Of a stretch of DNA of 64,000 nt, positions 52,819-62,445 are shown piece after piece. Position numbers and translations under genes: made by a program. The stretch lies in the NCBI RefSeq assembly GCF_005869225.1, contig NZ_SWFP01000004.1, forward strand, positions 248,001 through 312,000, read 5' to 3'. The notes beneath the pieces were generated by a model. That model saw nothing but the letters and a program-made list of their open reading frames with translations, did not search any database and was not told where the DNA came from. Position 1 is the first letter of the stretch; the number at the start of each line of letters is the position of its first letter. Origin of the DNA: Dyadobacter bucti (GTDB taxonomy: Bacteria > Bacteroidota > Bacteroidia > Cytophagales > Spirosomataceae).

Positions 52819-54117
52819 ATGGCCATCATGAACATAAAGATTTACTCAAAACTCTGCCGTCTGATACCCATTGTTGTCCTATTGCTTTCTTCCTGCTCTG
52901 ATTTCCTGACGGTCACTCCTGATAACAGAACAGAAGAAGAAGGATACTACGATTCTCCGCAAAGGGTGGAACAGGCGGTTACAGGTGTTTATACCGATCT
53001 CAGAAGAGCCCTGCTGCACAACTATTCCTGGCTTATGTACGGAGAGGCGCGGGCGGGCGATCTGGTCGTCGATGTTGATTATCTGTCGTACGTAACAGCT
53101 CAAAACCTCAAAGCCAACCAGTATGATCTGGTGCAGCTGACCGACTGGGGATATTTTTACGATGTTATTAAAAGCGCCAACGATGTGCTGGATATCGTCG
53201 GTAAATCGGACGACGAAGTACTTTCGGAATACCAGCGCAACTTGTATAAAGGAGAGGCACTCGCACTTAAATCCACGGCCTATTTCTACCTGACCCGGAT
53301 CTGGGGGGATATCCCTTCTGCCGAAGCAGCCGATTTTGGTCAGAAAATAACCGGCGCCGCGGTTATTGAACGGGCGGTGGCGTATGCCGCCGAAGCCCGC
53401 GGATTGCTGCCCTGGGTATTGCTCAACAACGATGGCATTGAAAGCGCTTCGCTGACGGCCATCCGGTTCAACAAAACAGCTGCTACTTTGTTGCTGGCTC
53501 AGGAAGAACTATGGAGAGGAAAGGGTGCGGAAGCTTTAACCGCTTTGCAGGGACTTTCAGCAGACGGCGCAAGTTTGTCAGGACTCGGTTTGTCGCTGGG
53601 CAAAGACAGGCGTACCGAAATACCGACGCTTCCACTGAGCGCCGCGATGGTCAGTATGCCGCTTGCCCGGCTCAATGCGATTTATCCCGAGGGCGACCAG
53701 CGCCGTGCCGCTTTGTTCACCATTTCTGCTACCCAGGCTACATTGATCGTGCGGGACCAGACCATGCTTGAATTGCTGAAATTAAGCGAAATCAACCTGC
53801 TTCAGGCCGAAGCCGCCTGGCGTTCGGGCAAACTGACCGAGGCGCGCCAATTTCTGATCACTGCCGCCCAGGGAGCTACCGAGGATTATACGGGATTGAC
53901 GGAGCAAACATTTGCCGATGCGCTGCTGCTGGAACGTCAAAGACTGCTTGTAGGAACAGGGCAGCGATTTTTTGACCTGGTCCGGTTCGGTAAGGTTACC
54001 CGCTTTATCCCTGCTCTCAGTGAAGCTGCGGTACAGAACGGAGCTGCATACTGGCCCTTGTCTGCAAGAAGTATCAGCGGTAATTCGCTGAGCCAGAATA
54101 GTTATTGGGCAAATTAA
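52819..54117 (+). CDS. SusD-family lipoprotein, short form
   Basis: The 432-residue product (ATG 52819, or 52828) has a lipoprotein leader ending LLLSSC with Cys26, then SDFLTVTPDNRTEEEGYYDS. SusD features are QRVEQAVTGVYTDLRRA, YKGEALALKSTAYFYLTRIW followed by GDIPSAEA, LLKLSEINLLQAEAAWRSG, and ALLLERQRLLVGTGQRFFDL with VRFGKV near the end. It is shorter than the usual 480-600 residues and pairs with the equally short SusC-like gene 3 bp upstream. It is anchored on the outer membrane. Confidence 0.9.
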   Translation: MAIMNIKIYSKLCRLIPIVVLLLSSCSDFLTVTPDNRTEEEGYYDSPQRVEQAVTGVYTDLRRALLHNYSWLMYGEARAGDLVVDVDYLSYVTAQNLKANQYDLVQLTDWGYFYDVIKSANDVLDIVGKSDDEVLSEYQRNLYKGEALALKSTAYFYLTRIWGDIPSAEAADFGQKITGAAVIERAVAYAAEARGLLPWVLLNNDGIESASLTAIRFNKTAATLLLAQEELWRGKGAEALTALQGLSADGASLSGLGLSLGKDRRTEIPTLPLSAAMVSMPLARLNAIYPEGDQRRAALFTISATQATLIVRDQTMLELLKLSEINLLQAEAAWRSGKLTEARQFLITAAQGATEDYTGLTEQTFADALLLERQRLLVGTGQRFFDLVRFGKVTRFIPALSEAAVQNGAAYWPLSARSISGNSLSQNSYWAN

Positions 54118-54148
54118 CGATAGCGTTGACGTTCTAAAACAAAATCCT

Positions 54149-57100
54149 ATGAAGACAATCATACAACGAACCTGTTTTCTCTTCACGGTGCTGATGCTTC
54201 CCGTGCTGGTAGTTGCCCAGAGGGTGCACACCGGCAAAGTCACAGACGATAGCGGAGAGATACTGATAGGGGCGACCATCGGGGTAAAAAGTACCGAAAA
54301 TTTTACGACTACGAATGAAAAAGGTTTTTATACCCTGACCCTGAAAGTGGGCGATACGCTGGTATGCTCCTATGTCGGGTACAAAACGGCTGAGGTGGTA
54401 TACCGCCAGGCGTCCAACCTCACCATCAGGCTGGAATCCAATGTCAAGGAACTGGACGATGCCATAGTAATCGGATACGGATCAAAGATCAGGCAGGAGG
54501 TTACCGGCTCCATCTCCGAGATCAAGATGGACAAGATCACGGAAACACAGGTGGCCGATTCTTTTGAGTCGATGCTGCAGGGAAAGGTTGCAGGGATGAA
54601 CATCCAGCTCAATTCCGGAGAGCCGGGTTCCACCCCGACCATCATTATCCGGGGGCTTGCAGCCGTGAGCCGGGGCGATGCTTCGTCCGTTTCGGAACCC
54701 CTGTATGTCATTGACGGGGTGCCCATTATTTCCCGCTCATCCGATGAGTTTAATATTACCAGTACCAACGTACTGGCCGACCTGAATCCAAGTGATATCG
54801 ACGACGTTGTGGTACTGAAAGATGCCTCCGCAGCGGCAATATATGGTTCAAGAGCAGCAAACGGCGTTATCCTGATCACCACCAAAAAAGGGAAACGGGG
54901 TAAGCCGCAGATCAGCTTCAACGCCCGCACGGGAATCAACTTTGTTCCCCAGCTCCTCGACGTGGCCGGTGGAGTTAAAGAACGTGAACAGGTGTCCCGC
55001 TTGTATCAGTTGTATGCCCCGTACGGCGTTTCCATGCCCGCGATGTACACCGATATCACCAATCCATTTTACAACAATTCGTCGGACTGGCAGGGATACC
55101 TTTACAATACTTCTGTAACACAGGATTACAGCGGCTCCATACGCGGCGCCGGTGATTTCGGACAATACAGTATCAGTATGGGGCACATGGATAACAAAGG
55201 GATTTTGTTCAACACGGGCTTCAAACGTTACAGTACCATGGCCAGCACCAGCTTCAATGCGCTGAAAAACAAAGTGGTGATTAACAATACACTGGCCGTT
55301 TCCCGCACAAACCAGAGCCGGAACGTTGGTGCGCTATCTACCGGCTTCTCCTCGCTGTTACCGCTTCCCGATGCCCCCGTGGTGAAGGGCGCCGAAGTAT
55401 TTAAGCCGGGCAAGGACTCCAATGTCAACGACCGGATACGGTTCAGCTCGGATGCAACACTGAATGTGATCAAAGACCTGGTTTACAAAGTGAGCCTGAG
55501 CCTTGAATATACACGCAGTATGCACGATTCGCTGGGCGTGTCGCGACGTACACTGCGGGCTTCCAATACAAGCGGAAACCTCGAAAGCCGGAATCTTTTA
55601 TTTCAGAACACGGTAACCTACTCACCTAAATTTGGCGACGGGCATAGCCTGAGTTTCCTGCTCGGACAAAGTGCAGAGAAAATTGAAACCAAGCTCACCG
55701 AAGTCAGCAGCGTAAGTGCGGCTCCCACGCTATCCGAAACGGTAAAATGGCCGACAGGAAATTCCATCGGTTCGAGTAACTACACTGCCAGCTCTATTTT
55801 GTCTTATTTCAGCCGTCTGGATTACGCTTACCAGCAGAAGTATATGATAGGCGGGTCTCTCCGGGCCGACGGATCTTCCAAGTTCGGACAAGCTAATCGC
55901 TGGGGTATATTTCCCTCCGTTTCGGTGGGATGGAACTTTGCCAAAGAAGGTGTTTTTGAGGGTATGGATTGGCTGGTCAACGGTAAGATCCGCGCCAGTC
56001 ACGGAATTTCCGGTACCACATGGAGCAACGACTATCTTGCCCTGGGGATCATGGACGGTGGAAAACTCGACCAGTACAATTCTCTGCTGATGATTTCTTA
56101 TGGTGGCATCGCGGGGTTCTCGCCCTCCTGGTACGACGGGTTCAAGAACGAAAACCTGACCTGGGTAAAAAGCCAGATGAGCAACATAGGTATGGACGTG
56201 TCGCTGTTCCGTAATAAAGTCGAATTTGTCTTTGATGCTTATGAAAAACTGACCAAAGGATTGCTGCTCACGACTTCGCTGCCCACAACATCCGGCTACA
56301 ACGAGGTATACCGTAACGCAGCCAATGTATTGAACAGGGGGCTGGAATTTACCGTCAATACCAACATGAGCTCGCGCAAGCAATTCAACTGGAACACGGG
56401 GCTCAACTTTGCCCTGAACCGGAACCGGGTGGTAGCTTTGCCCGACGGTAATGCCGATATCATCAAAACAAGTACCTCGGGACAGGATTTCGGTTCCGTT
56501 GTACGCACAGGCGCTCCTTTGAATGGATTTTTCTTCTACCAGTCGCAAGGCATTTATCAGACTGAGGACCAGATTCCTGTCAACCCTAAGACCGGTGCGA
56601 GGCTGGTAGGGCTGCAAAGCAAGAAACTTGCTGTGGGCGACCGTAATTTCAAGGACCAGAACGGCGACTATATCATCGATGTCAGGGACAGGATCTTTGC
56701 CGGCGACCCCAACCCCAAATGGACAGGCGGGTGGACGAATGATTTTACCTACAAAAATTTTGGCCTGAACGTGATCTCGACCTTTGTGGCAGGCAGGAAG
56801 ATCGTAAATACTGCATTACTGGACAGGTTGAAATACGGTAAGGGTTTTGCCGGAACCAAGTCGATGCCCAATTTCGATAACTATTCGATTTGGGAAAAAA
56901 GCGGCGACATGGCAAAATATCCGACACTGAATCCCTGGAACGACGCTTCCCAGATCGTGTCTTACGATTCAGAATACATAGAGGACGGTTCCTACTTCAA
57001 GATCAAAACGGCGACATTGTCTTATAACCTGAAACCCAAGATGCTGAGCCGTATCGGTGTGGGCCGGGCACGTGTGTACTGTACGCTGGATAACCTTGTG

Positions 57101-57217
57101 ACCTTCCAGAAATACAGCGGCCCCGACGCCGAGCTGATTACCATCGATGGCTTTGACGACTCCAAAGGATATCCCATGCGGAGAATGATGCTGTTTGGAG
57201 TTTCCCTGGGATTATAG
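54149..57217 (+). CDS. SusC/RagA-family TonB-dependent transporter
   Basis: The 1022-residue product has a signal peptide ending LPVLVVAQ. A carboxypeptidase-like domain (HTGKVTDDSGEILIGATIGV, SYVGYKTAEVV) is followed by a TonB-contact segment (DDAIVIGYGSKIRQEVTGSI). The plug has LQGKVAGMNIQLNSGEPGST, EPLYVIDGVPI and AIYGSRAANGVILITTKKGK. The barrel ends MMLFGVSLGL. It lies 31 bp after the short SusD gene and 27 bp before its own SusD partner. Having two SusC/SusD pairs in a row in one transcript suggests two related ligands or a split uptake job. Confidence 0.95.
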   Translation: MKTIIQRTCFLFTVLMLPVLVVAQRVHTGKVTDDSGEILIGATIGVKSTENFTTTNEKGFYTLTLKVGDTLVCSYVGYKTAEVVYRQASNLTIRLESNVKELDDAIVIGYGSKIRQEVTGSISEIKMDKITETQVADSFESMLQGKVAGMNIQLNSGEPGSTPTIIIRGLAAVSRGDASSVSEPLYVIDGVPIISRSSDEFNITSTNVLADLNPSDIDDVVVLKDASAAAIYGSRAANGVILITTKKGKRGKPQISFNARTGINFVPQLLDVAGGVKEREQVSRLYQLYAPYGVSMPAMYTDITNPFYNNSSDWQGYLYNTSVTQDYSGSIRGAGDFGQYSISMGHMDNKGILFNTGFKRYSTMASTSFNALKNKVVINNTLAVSRTNQSRNVGALSTGFSSLLPLPDAPVVKGAEVFKPGKDSNVNDRIRFSSDATLNVIKDLVYKVSLSLEYTRSMHDSLGVSRRTLRASNTSGNLESRNLLFQNTVTYSPKFGDGHSLSFLLGQSAEKIETKLTEVSSVSAAPTLSETVKWPTGNSIGSSNYTASSILSYFSRLDYAYQQKYMIGGSLRADGSSKFGQANRWGIFPSVSVGWNFAKEGVFEGMDWLVNGKIRASHGISGTTWSNDYLALGIMDGGKLDQYNSLLMISYGGIAGFSPSWYDGFKNENLTWVKSQMSNIGMDVSLFRNKVEFVFDAYEKLTKGLLLTTSLPTTSGYNEVYRNAANVLNRGLEFTVNTNMSSRKQFNWNTGLNFALNRNRVVALPDGNADIIKTSTSGQDFGSVVRTGAPLNGFFFYQSQGIYQTEDQIPVNPKTGARLVGLQSKKLAVGDRNFKDQNGDYIIDVRDRIFAGDPNPKWTGGWTNDFTYKNFGLNVISTFVAGRKIVNTALLDRLKYGKGFAGTKSMPNFDNYSIWEKSGDMAKYPTLNPWNDASQIVSYDSEYIEDGSYFKIKTATLSYNLKPKMLSRIGVGRARVYCTLDNLVTFQKYSGPDAELITIDGFDDSKGYPMRRMMLFGVSLGL

Positions 57218-57244
57218 TTTTGAAAAGATAAACAGAAGCTAACA

Positions 57245-58771
57245 ATGAGAAACAAGATATTTATCACATGCTTAACATCCCTGATGTTTGTTTCACAGGG
57301 CTGTAAAGACTGGCTGGACGAATTGCCCATCAACACAGTGACAGAGGACCAGGCCTGGAAAAGCGGAAGTGATGCGGAAGGTGCCGTTGCCAAAGCATTT
57401 GCTATTTTCCGCCGTGCACTGGCAGGATTGACGAAAGCAGACACGCCTTCTACCACCAGAAACGGAGCGTGGGGCGACTATTATTTCTGGGGAGATATGC
57501 GGTCGGGAGACTGGATTACACCCAACAATGACGGTGACTGGCAGGCCGGGTTCGAAAATCGCCTGATCTCCCGTACCGAACTGGAACCTATGACCAACTG
57601 GAGGCTCTTTTACCGGGCTATCGAGCAATGTAATCTCGTACTCGAGAATGTTCCTAATATCACAGAAGGGTTCACCGCCGAAAGAAAGGCGCAGTTGCTG
57701 GCCGAAGCACATTTTATGCGGGCGATGGCGCATTTTTATGCTGCACGTATCTGGGGCGATATCCCTATCAACCTGACAGCCCGTAACGTACAGCCACTGG
57801 GCCGCGAACCGCTTGCTGATGTCATGCGGATGGTAGTGGCGGAAGCTGACGAGGCAATAGCCGTACTTCCCTGGCTATACGATGGCACCAGGAAAAAATC
57901 AACTTCCCGTGGGACCAAGGGCGCAGCTTTGGCATTGAAAGCACATGCTCTGATGTGGTTGAAGGACTATCAGGGTGCATCAGATGCAATCAAGCAGATT
58001 ATTGATGAGGGTAAATTCAGTCTGGCCCCCATCGAAGGGTTTCGGGATATGTTTGATAAAGGCGAAACAAACGAGATGGTTTTTCAGATGTTCTATGATG
58101 CCAGCATCGGCGAATTCTCGGATTACTATGGGCATATCATGACGTATTACCTTACCAACCCTTATACGGACAGAGGCAACCTGTCACTGGCTGTGCCGAG
58201 GTCGCGGATTCTGCAAATTTATCCGGATTACGCACGTGACCAGTCAGACAAACGCGTCGCCGAATTTTTTCAAAGCATTGACTTCTCGGTAGGCGAAAAC
58301 GAGCTCCGCCCCATACTTGCCGATCCTATTGCAAATGGCGAGCGGCTGATCATGTTTGCCAAATTCAGGAAAGCAAAGGACCGTACTTACAATCTGATGG
58401 ACGGACCCGTGCCCATCTTCCGTTATGCAGAACTGCTGTTGCTGAAAGCCGAGGCCGACGCCAGGCTAAGCAATTTAAATGAATCATTAGCCAACCTAAA
58501 CCTGGTTCGTGCCCGGGCCGGCATTCCGCTTTTTGAAAAAGCGGATCAACCACTGCTGATCGAGGAAATTCTCGAAGAGCGCCGCCGTGAACTGATCGGA
58601 GAGTTTCAGCGCGTATATGACCTGGTTCGTCTGGGACGTCTCCATGAATTCAATTCGTCGGTATCGGAGAAGGATGAAAAAGACGGAGCGGGTTTCTTTC
58701 CGGTCAGTGACGAAGCCTTCGCGAATAACCCGAACATGACGCAAACCTATTACTGGCAGTTCAACCAATAA
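57245..58771 (+). CDS. SusD/RagB-family lipoprotein
   Basis: The 508-residue product has a lipoprotein leader with Cys20 (FVSQGCKDWLDELPIN). SusD features are TEDQAWKSGSDAEGAVAKAF, LLAEAHFMRAMAHFYAARIW followed by GDIPINLTAR, PIFRYAELLLLKAEADARLS, and IEEILEERRRELIGEFQRVY with DLVRLGRL. It partners the SusC protein encoded 27 bp upstream and ends in the usual SusD tail (NPNMTQTYYWQFNQ). It is surface-exposed; the ligand is unknown. Confidence 0.95.
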   Translation: MRNKIFITCLTSLMFVSQGCKDWLDELPINTVTEDQAWKSGSDAEGAVAKAFAIFRRALAGLTKADTPSTTRNGAWGDYYFWGDMRSGDWITPNNDGDWQAGFENRLISRTELEPMTNWRLFYRAIEQCNLVLENVPNITEGFTAERKAQLLAEAHFMRAMAHFYAARIWGDIPINLTARNVQPLGREPLADVMRMVVAEADEAIAVLPWLYDGTRKKSTSRGTKGAALALKAHALMWLKDYQGASDAIKQIIDEGKFSLAPIEGFRDMFDKGETNEMVFQMFYDASIGEFSDYYGHIMTYYLTNPYTDRGNLSLAVPRSRILQIYPDYARDQSDKRVAEFFQSIDFSVGENELRPILADPIANGERLIMFAKFRKAKDRTYNLMDGPVPIFRYAELLLLKAEADARLSNLNESLANLNLVRARAGIPLFEKADQPLLIEEILEERRRELIGEFQRVYDLVRLGRLHEFNSSVSEKDEKDGAGFFPVSDEAFANNPNMTQTYYWQFNQ

Positions 58772-58791
58772 TCGTAAAACAAGCAGTCAAA

Positions 58792-59418
58792 ATGAAGAGA
58801 TCAATTATCGCCATTTTATTTGCCGGTGTCGTTTTTATATGCGGATGTAACGACGATTATTTTACCGATGGAGGCCTGCCGGACGAAAAGGCAAGTGTGC
58901 TGAACGTTTCGACCCTGGATTATCTGGATAGTCAGAAGGGACAATTCGATACACTGGCTACCCTGATCAAGCTGTGCGGACTCGAAGCTGAGGTGAACAA
59001 GCCCGGGAATACTTTCCTGGCCCCTCAGAACTATTCGATACATAATTATTTCAAACTGTTGTTTCCCGAAGATAACTGGCCCCCGCTAACTGCGCTCACA
59101 GCTGAGCAAAAAGAGGAAATTGCCGGCATCATCAGGAATTATATCATACCCGACAAGCAGGTTGAGAGAAGCGGACTGTCGCCCGCCTATAGCTATGAGA
59201 CGACCCGCGGAGGTACAAAGGCCCGGTTTAACCTGATCAGGGAAGACTATCTGGAAAACGTAAATATGGGGGCGGCTTACCTGGTGTTTGGTCTCAACGT
59301 AGGTGCCGGTAACGTGGAGCAATACCGTTCGGTAATCGTGGTAACGTCGGGGTTGCGGTCAACCAACGGAATTATTCATGTGCTGGATTCAAATACTCAC
59401 ATCTTCGGATTTAACTAA
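58792..59418 (+). CDS. Fasciclin-like surface lipoprotein
   Basis: The 208-residue product is a lipoprotein (Cys19 in FICGCNDDYF). The body looks like one fasciclin domain: LDYLDSQKGQFDTLATLIKL at the start, NTFLAPQNYSIHNYFKLL, a middle with IAGIIRNYIIPDKQVER, and GLRSTNGIIHVLDSNTHIFGF at the end, where the NGxIHVxD pattern is typical. Fasciclin domains mediate adhesion or glycan contact. Such lipoproteins often follow SusC/SusD pairs in Bacteroidota. It lies 20 bp after susD. Confidence 0.78.
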   Translation: MKRSIIAILFAGVVFICGCNDDYFTDGGLPDEKASVLNVSTLDYLDSQKGQFDTLATLIKLCGLEAEVNKPGNTFLAPQNYSIHNYFKLLFPEDNWPPLTALTAEQKEEIAGIIRNYIIPDKQVERSGLSPAYSYETTRGGTKARFNLIREDYLENVNMGAAYLVFGLNVGAGNVEQYRSVIVVTSGLRSTNGIIHVLDSNTHIFGFN

Positions 59419-59427
59419 GATACAGGG

Positions 59428-60279
59428 ATGAAACATCAAAATACAATGAAACATTTTTGGGGCATCGCCATTTTTATGGGATACCTGGTGTCGCTGTCCG
59501 GCTGTGTAGAAGTACCTGCAGAAGGGAGCCTGGCGCCGGATATCGGCTACAAGAACAGGAAACAATATGCTGTATCCGGATTGGAGCAAAATATAGGCGA
59601 CTTCCTTTCGTCGAGCTCAACACTGCCGTTGAAATTTGAGATTATCAATATTACTGAGACAAACGGCGGGGAAGTTGCTGCTCTGAAAGAAGAGTTGTCG
59701 GTTGTTCGCTACAAAGAAGCGATTGTCGGGAACGAAAGCGCGGAAGAACTTGCCCTGAAATCCGTGGTCGTAAAACAACCCGCGATCACCATCAATCAGA
59801 ACACCGGCAAGATCGAACTGCTGGAAGGTAATAAAATCCCGGCAGGCGAATATCGCTTTGATGTACAGGTAAGCAATACTTCCGGTAGCAAGGTGCTGAA
59901 AGACGCGATCGTGATCGAGTTTGTTGAGTTTGAAGCTCCCAGCTGGTCAGCCGGGATGGCCAAACCGCCCGTCATAGAACGTGTTGCCGCTACGCCCAAT
60001 CAGATCCTGTTTGTCGGTTATCTGGACGGTAAGCAAGTACCCGGAAACCGTATCGATTTCACCAAAAACCGCAGTGCCGGATTTAAAGGAACGTTTGTCG
60101 ACGATAAGCCGGAAGGAGAATTATGGAACGTCAGGTTTCCGGTGAAATATTCCGATACCTATTGCAGCTGGAAAGTCATCAAAAACGAAAATGGTGCCGA
60201 GCAGGTCAGCTACGTCAGTGAAAATTTCAATTTCGTCTTGGGGATCCCCGGCAGTTATGTTATCCGACTTTACAAGTAA
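59428..60279 (+). CDS. DUF5007-like surface lipoprotein
   Basis: The 283-residue product (ATG 59428, or 59446) has a lipoprotein leader with Cys26 (VSLSGCVEVP). Two beta-rich parts follow: one with FEIINITETNGGEV, AITINQNTGKIELLEGNKIP and AGEYRFDVQVSNTSGSKVLK, like a cadherin or Ig domain, and a C-terminal part with NFNFVLGIPGSYVIRLYK. The pattern resembles DUF5007, a family found in SusC/SusD loci, but the assignment is from memory. It is probably a ligand-binding accessory on the cell surface. It starts 9 bp after the fasciclin-like gene. Confidence 0.62.
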   Translation: MKHQNTMKHFWGIAIFMGYLVSLSGCVEVPAEGSLAPDIGYKNRKQYAVSGLEQNIGDFLSSSSTLPLKFEIINITETNGGEVAALKEELSVVRYKEAIVGNESAEELALKSVVVKQPAITINQNTGKIELLEGNKIPAGEYRFDVQVSNTSGSKVLKDAIVIEFVEFEAPSWSAGMAKPPVIERVAATPNQILFVGYLDGKQVPGNRIDFTKNRSAGFKGTFVDDKPEGELWNVRFPVKYSDTYCSWKVIKNENGAEQVSYVSENFNFVLGIPGSYVIRLYK

Positions 60280-60283
60280 AAAT

Positions 60284-61915
60284 ATGAAACGATATAGCTA
60301 TTACTCCGGCCTGATTTTTATCTTCCTGATGGGAACGGGCAGCCTCGCACTGGCGCAGGACAAAGCCAGGAAAATATTGGTGATCGGTGTGGACGGTATC
60401 ATTAATACCGCCATCGATTATGCCACCACACCGGGAGTCGATGAACTTCTGGGAAATGCATCGTTCAGCATGAACGGATACAGCGGCGTACCCGCTTACT
60501 CTACTACCGGCTGGTCTACTTTGCTGACCGGTGTCGGTGCCCAAAAACATGGTGTTGTTACCAACAAAACGTTTGCAGGTAATCGTTTTGCGACTTACCC
60601 TTCGGTGGTGAACCGCATCAAATCGGTTACTCCGGCGGCTAAAATTGGTTCTGTCGTAAGAAATGCAGGAATTAACGAGCTGCTGAACAGCGCTGCCGAC
60701 TACAAATTTCAGTATACCTCCGACCAGGGCGTTTTCGAAAAGTCTGCCGAGCTGATCAAGCAGTCTGATATAGGCGCGGTGTTTGTTCAGTTCAGCAGCC
60801 CGGCAGAAATCGGGGCGGCAACAGGCTACCAGCTGCGGGAAGCACAATATGTCCTGGCGATTCAGCAGATCGACAAATACGTCGAGCAACTGCAGGCGGC
60901 CATTAAGTCCCGGGGCACTTATGCCAATGAAAACTGGGCTGTTTTTCTGGTGTCTACACATGGGGGCACAGAATCCGGCGTCACGCTGAACAACAGTGTT
61001 GAAGAATTCAATGTGCCCATCATTCTGGCAGGCGGTGAAATGGATAAAAAAGAATTGATAGGAACATCCATAGCTGCCAGGGAAAACAATGACAACATCC
61101 TGACCCTGAACCAGGCACCTTCCGGTGACAAAACCTACGTAAGGGTACCGATTGCCAACACGGCCCTCAAAGGGATGAACAAATTTACTATAGAACTCTG
61201 GGTGAAAGCAGGAGCCAATTCCAGTGACCCGTCCATTATTGGCGACAAGGATTGGGATTCTGGCGGTAACCCTGGCTTTACCCTCTGCCGCAGCGGGTCC
61301 AGCTGGAAGATCAACATCGCAAACACCAAGCGCGAACGGTATGACATAGGCTCCACAAAGGCACTCGAAGACGGCAATTGGCACCATATGTGCGTGACTT
61401 TCGATAAGACCAACGCATGTATTGTATACCAGGATGGCGAGAAGGTAGCAGAGTCCAAACTGACCTATAAAGCAGAGGACGATATGTCTTCTCCTTTCAA
61501 TTACATCTGTCTTGGTCAGGAGGGTACGCAGAAATACAGCGGAGGTGCACCCAACTGGGCCGGGTCTTTCAACGAAGTGAGGATATGGACGGATGTCCTT
61601 TCCCCGCAAACCATCAAAGACTATATGTATTTGCGCAATATCGAAACCAGCAACCACCCTAACCGGGCTTCCCTGAACCTCTACCTGAAACTGGATGAAG
61701 TCCGCGGAACCGCCGTTCAGGATTATAGCGGTAAGGGTAACAATGGCGAGCTGGTAGGCCCGGCCAGCGAGCGCCACCCGCTTTACCCGATCGGCCTGAC
61801 CGATGTTGCAGTAAATGTGCTGAGCCATTTAGGTATACGTGCTGACGGCACCTGGGGGTTAGAAGGAAATTCCCTGAAGTCAAATGTTCCTTTTCGTCTG
61901 TTTAAAGTGAAATAA
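60284..61915 (+). CDS. Alkaline-phosphatase-superfamily protein with LamG domain, degraded metal site
   Basis: The product from the ATG at 60284 has 543 residues and a signal peptide (IFLMGTGSLALAQ). A longer frame from 60191 would run into the previous gene. The first half is a phosphodiesterase-type fold: KILVIGVDGIINTAI, a nucleophile region AYSTTGWSTLLTG, and VFLVSTHGGTESG. In active relatives the later motifs read DxxDHxGH and SDHGG; here they are FSSPAEIGAATG and STHGG, so at least two or three metal ligands are missing. The second half is a LamG domain (IELWVKAGANSSDPSIIGDK, NWHHMCVTFDKTNACIVYQD). It is likely to bind rather than cleave; this is inference. Confidence 0.78.
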   Translation: MKRYSYYSGLIFIFLMGTGSLALAQDKARKILVIGVDGIINTAIDYATTPGVDELLGNASFSMNGYSGVPAYSTTGWSTLLTGVGAQKHGVVTNKTFAGNRFATYPSVVNRIKSVTPAAKIGSVVRNAGINELLNSAADYKFQYTSDQGVFEKSAELIKQSDIGAVFVQFSSPAEIGAATGYQLREAQYVLAIQQIDKYVEQLQAAIKSRGTYANENWAVFLVSTHGGTESGVTLNNSVEEFNVPIILAGGEMDKKELIGTSIAARENNDNILTLNQAPSGDKTYVRVPIANTALKGMNKFTIELWVKAGANSSDPSIIGDKDWDSGGNPGFTLCRSGSSWKINIANTKRERYDIGSTKALEDGNWHHMCVTFDKTNACIVYQDGEKVAESKLTYKAEDDMSSPFNYICLGQEGTQKYSGGAPNWAGSFNEVRIWTDVLSPQTIKDYMYLRNIETSNHPNRASLNLYLKLDEVRGTAVQDYSGKGNNGELVGPASERHPLYPIGLTDVAVNVLSHLGIRADGTWGLEGNSLKSNVPFRLFKVK

Positions 61916-61925
61916 CCGAACTGTC

Positions 61926-62390
61926 ATGCAAACAAGATTGAAATTAATGGCACTTTTCGTGCTGGTCGCGATGGGGCTGAGCTCCTGTAAAGACGACTCT
62001 TTATTAGCAGAAATGGATGCGGCCCAACTCGCCTCTGGGAGGCTGGGAGGGACCTGGGCGAAACCGACAAGCATCGTAACACCCGAGGGAGTTCCCGCAG
62101 AAGTTTTTGGCGCCATGAGGCTGGTGTTCACCACCGATGAAGATGGCAAACCGTCCGAGTTTCTGGCAAAGGACTGCCCGATTGTTTTTGGCGGATCTGC
62201 CGGTACCTGGGCTGTGAGCGGATCTCAGGAAAACGCGAAGGTAACATTGACAGGTGTAACGCCGGTTGATGAGTTCACTGCAAAAGTATCCTCAGGTACG
62301 CTTACCATTTCATTTAAAATGGGGTGGGAGAACACCGATACCGGAGCTACCGGACAGGGCGATTTCAGTGTGACATTGAGCCGTCAGTAG
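61926..62390 (+). CDS. Small surface lipoprotein, unrecognised
   Basis: The 154-residue product is a lipoprotein (Cys21 in MGLSSCKDD). The rest is a single beta-rich domain with LGGTWAKPTSIVTPEG, FTTDEDGKPSEFLAKDCPIV, GTWAVSGSQENAKVTLTGV and LTISFKMGWENTD, ending VTLSRQ. The GTWxV and KVTLTG pattern hints at a lipocalin-like sandwich as in several DUF lipoproteins of SusC/SusD loci, but no family is claimed. It lies 10 bp after the LamG gene and is part of the operon. Confidence 0.7.
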   Translation: MQTRLKLMALFVLVAMGLSSCKDDSLLAEMDAAQLASGRLGGTWAKPTSIVTPEGVPAEVFGAMRLVFTTDEDGKPSEFLAKDCPIVFGGSAGTWAVSGSQENAKVTLTGVTPVDEFTAKVSSGTLTISFKMGWENTDTGATGQGDFSVTLSRQ

Positions 62391-62445
62391 TTTAAAATCA
62401 AAAAAACTGATCAATTATAAAAAGCACTTTGCTAAAAAAGCTGAT

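Noticed and set aside
55730-56617. Minus-strand frame of 295 codons
   Set aside because: Antisense to a full-length SusC gene.
60260-61828. Minus-strand frame of 522 codons
   Set aside because: Antisense to the phosphatase-fold/LamG gene, which has a signal peptide and domain motifs in the plus frame.
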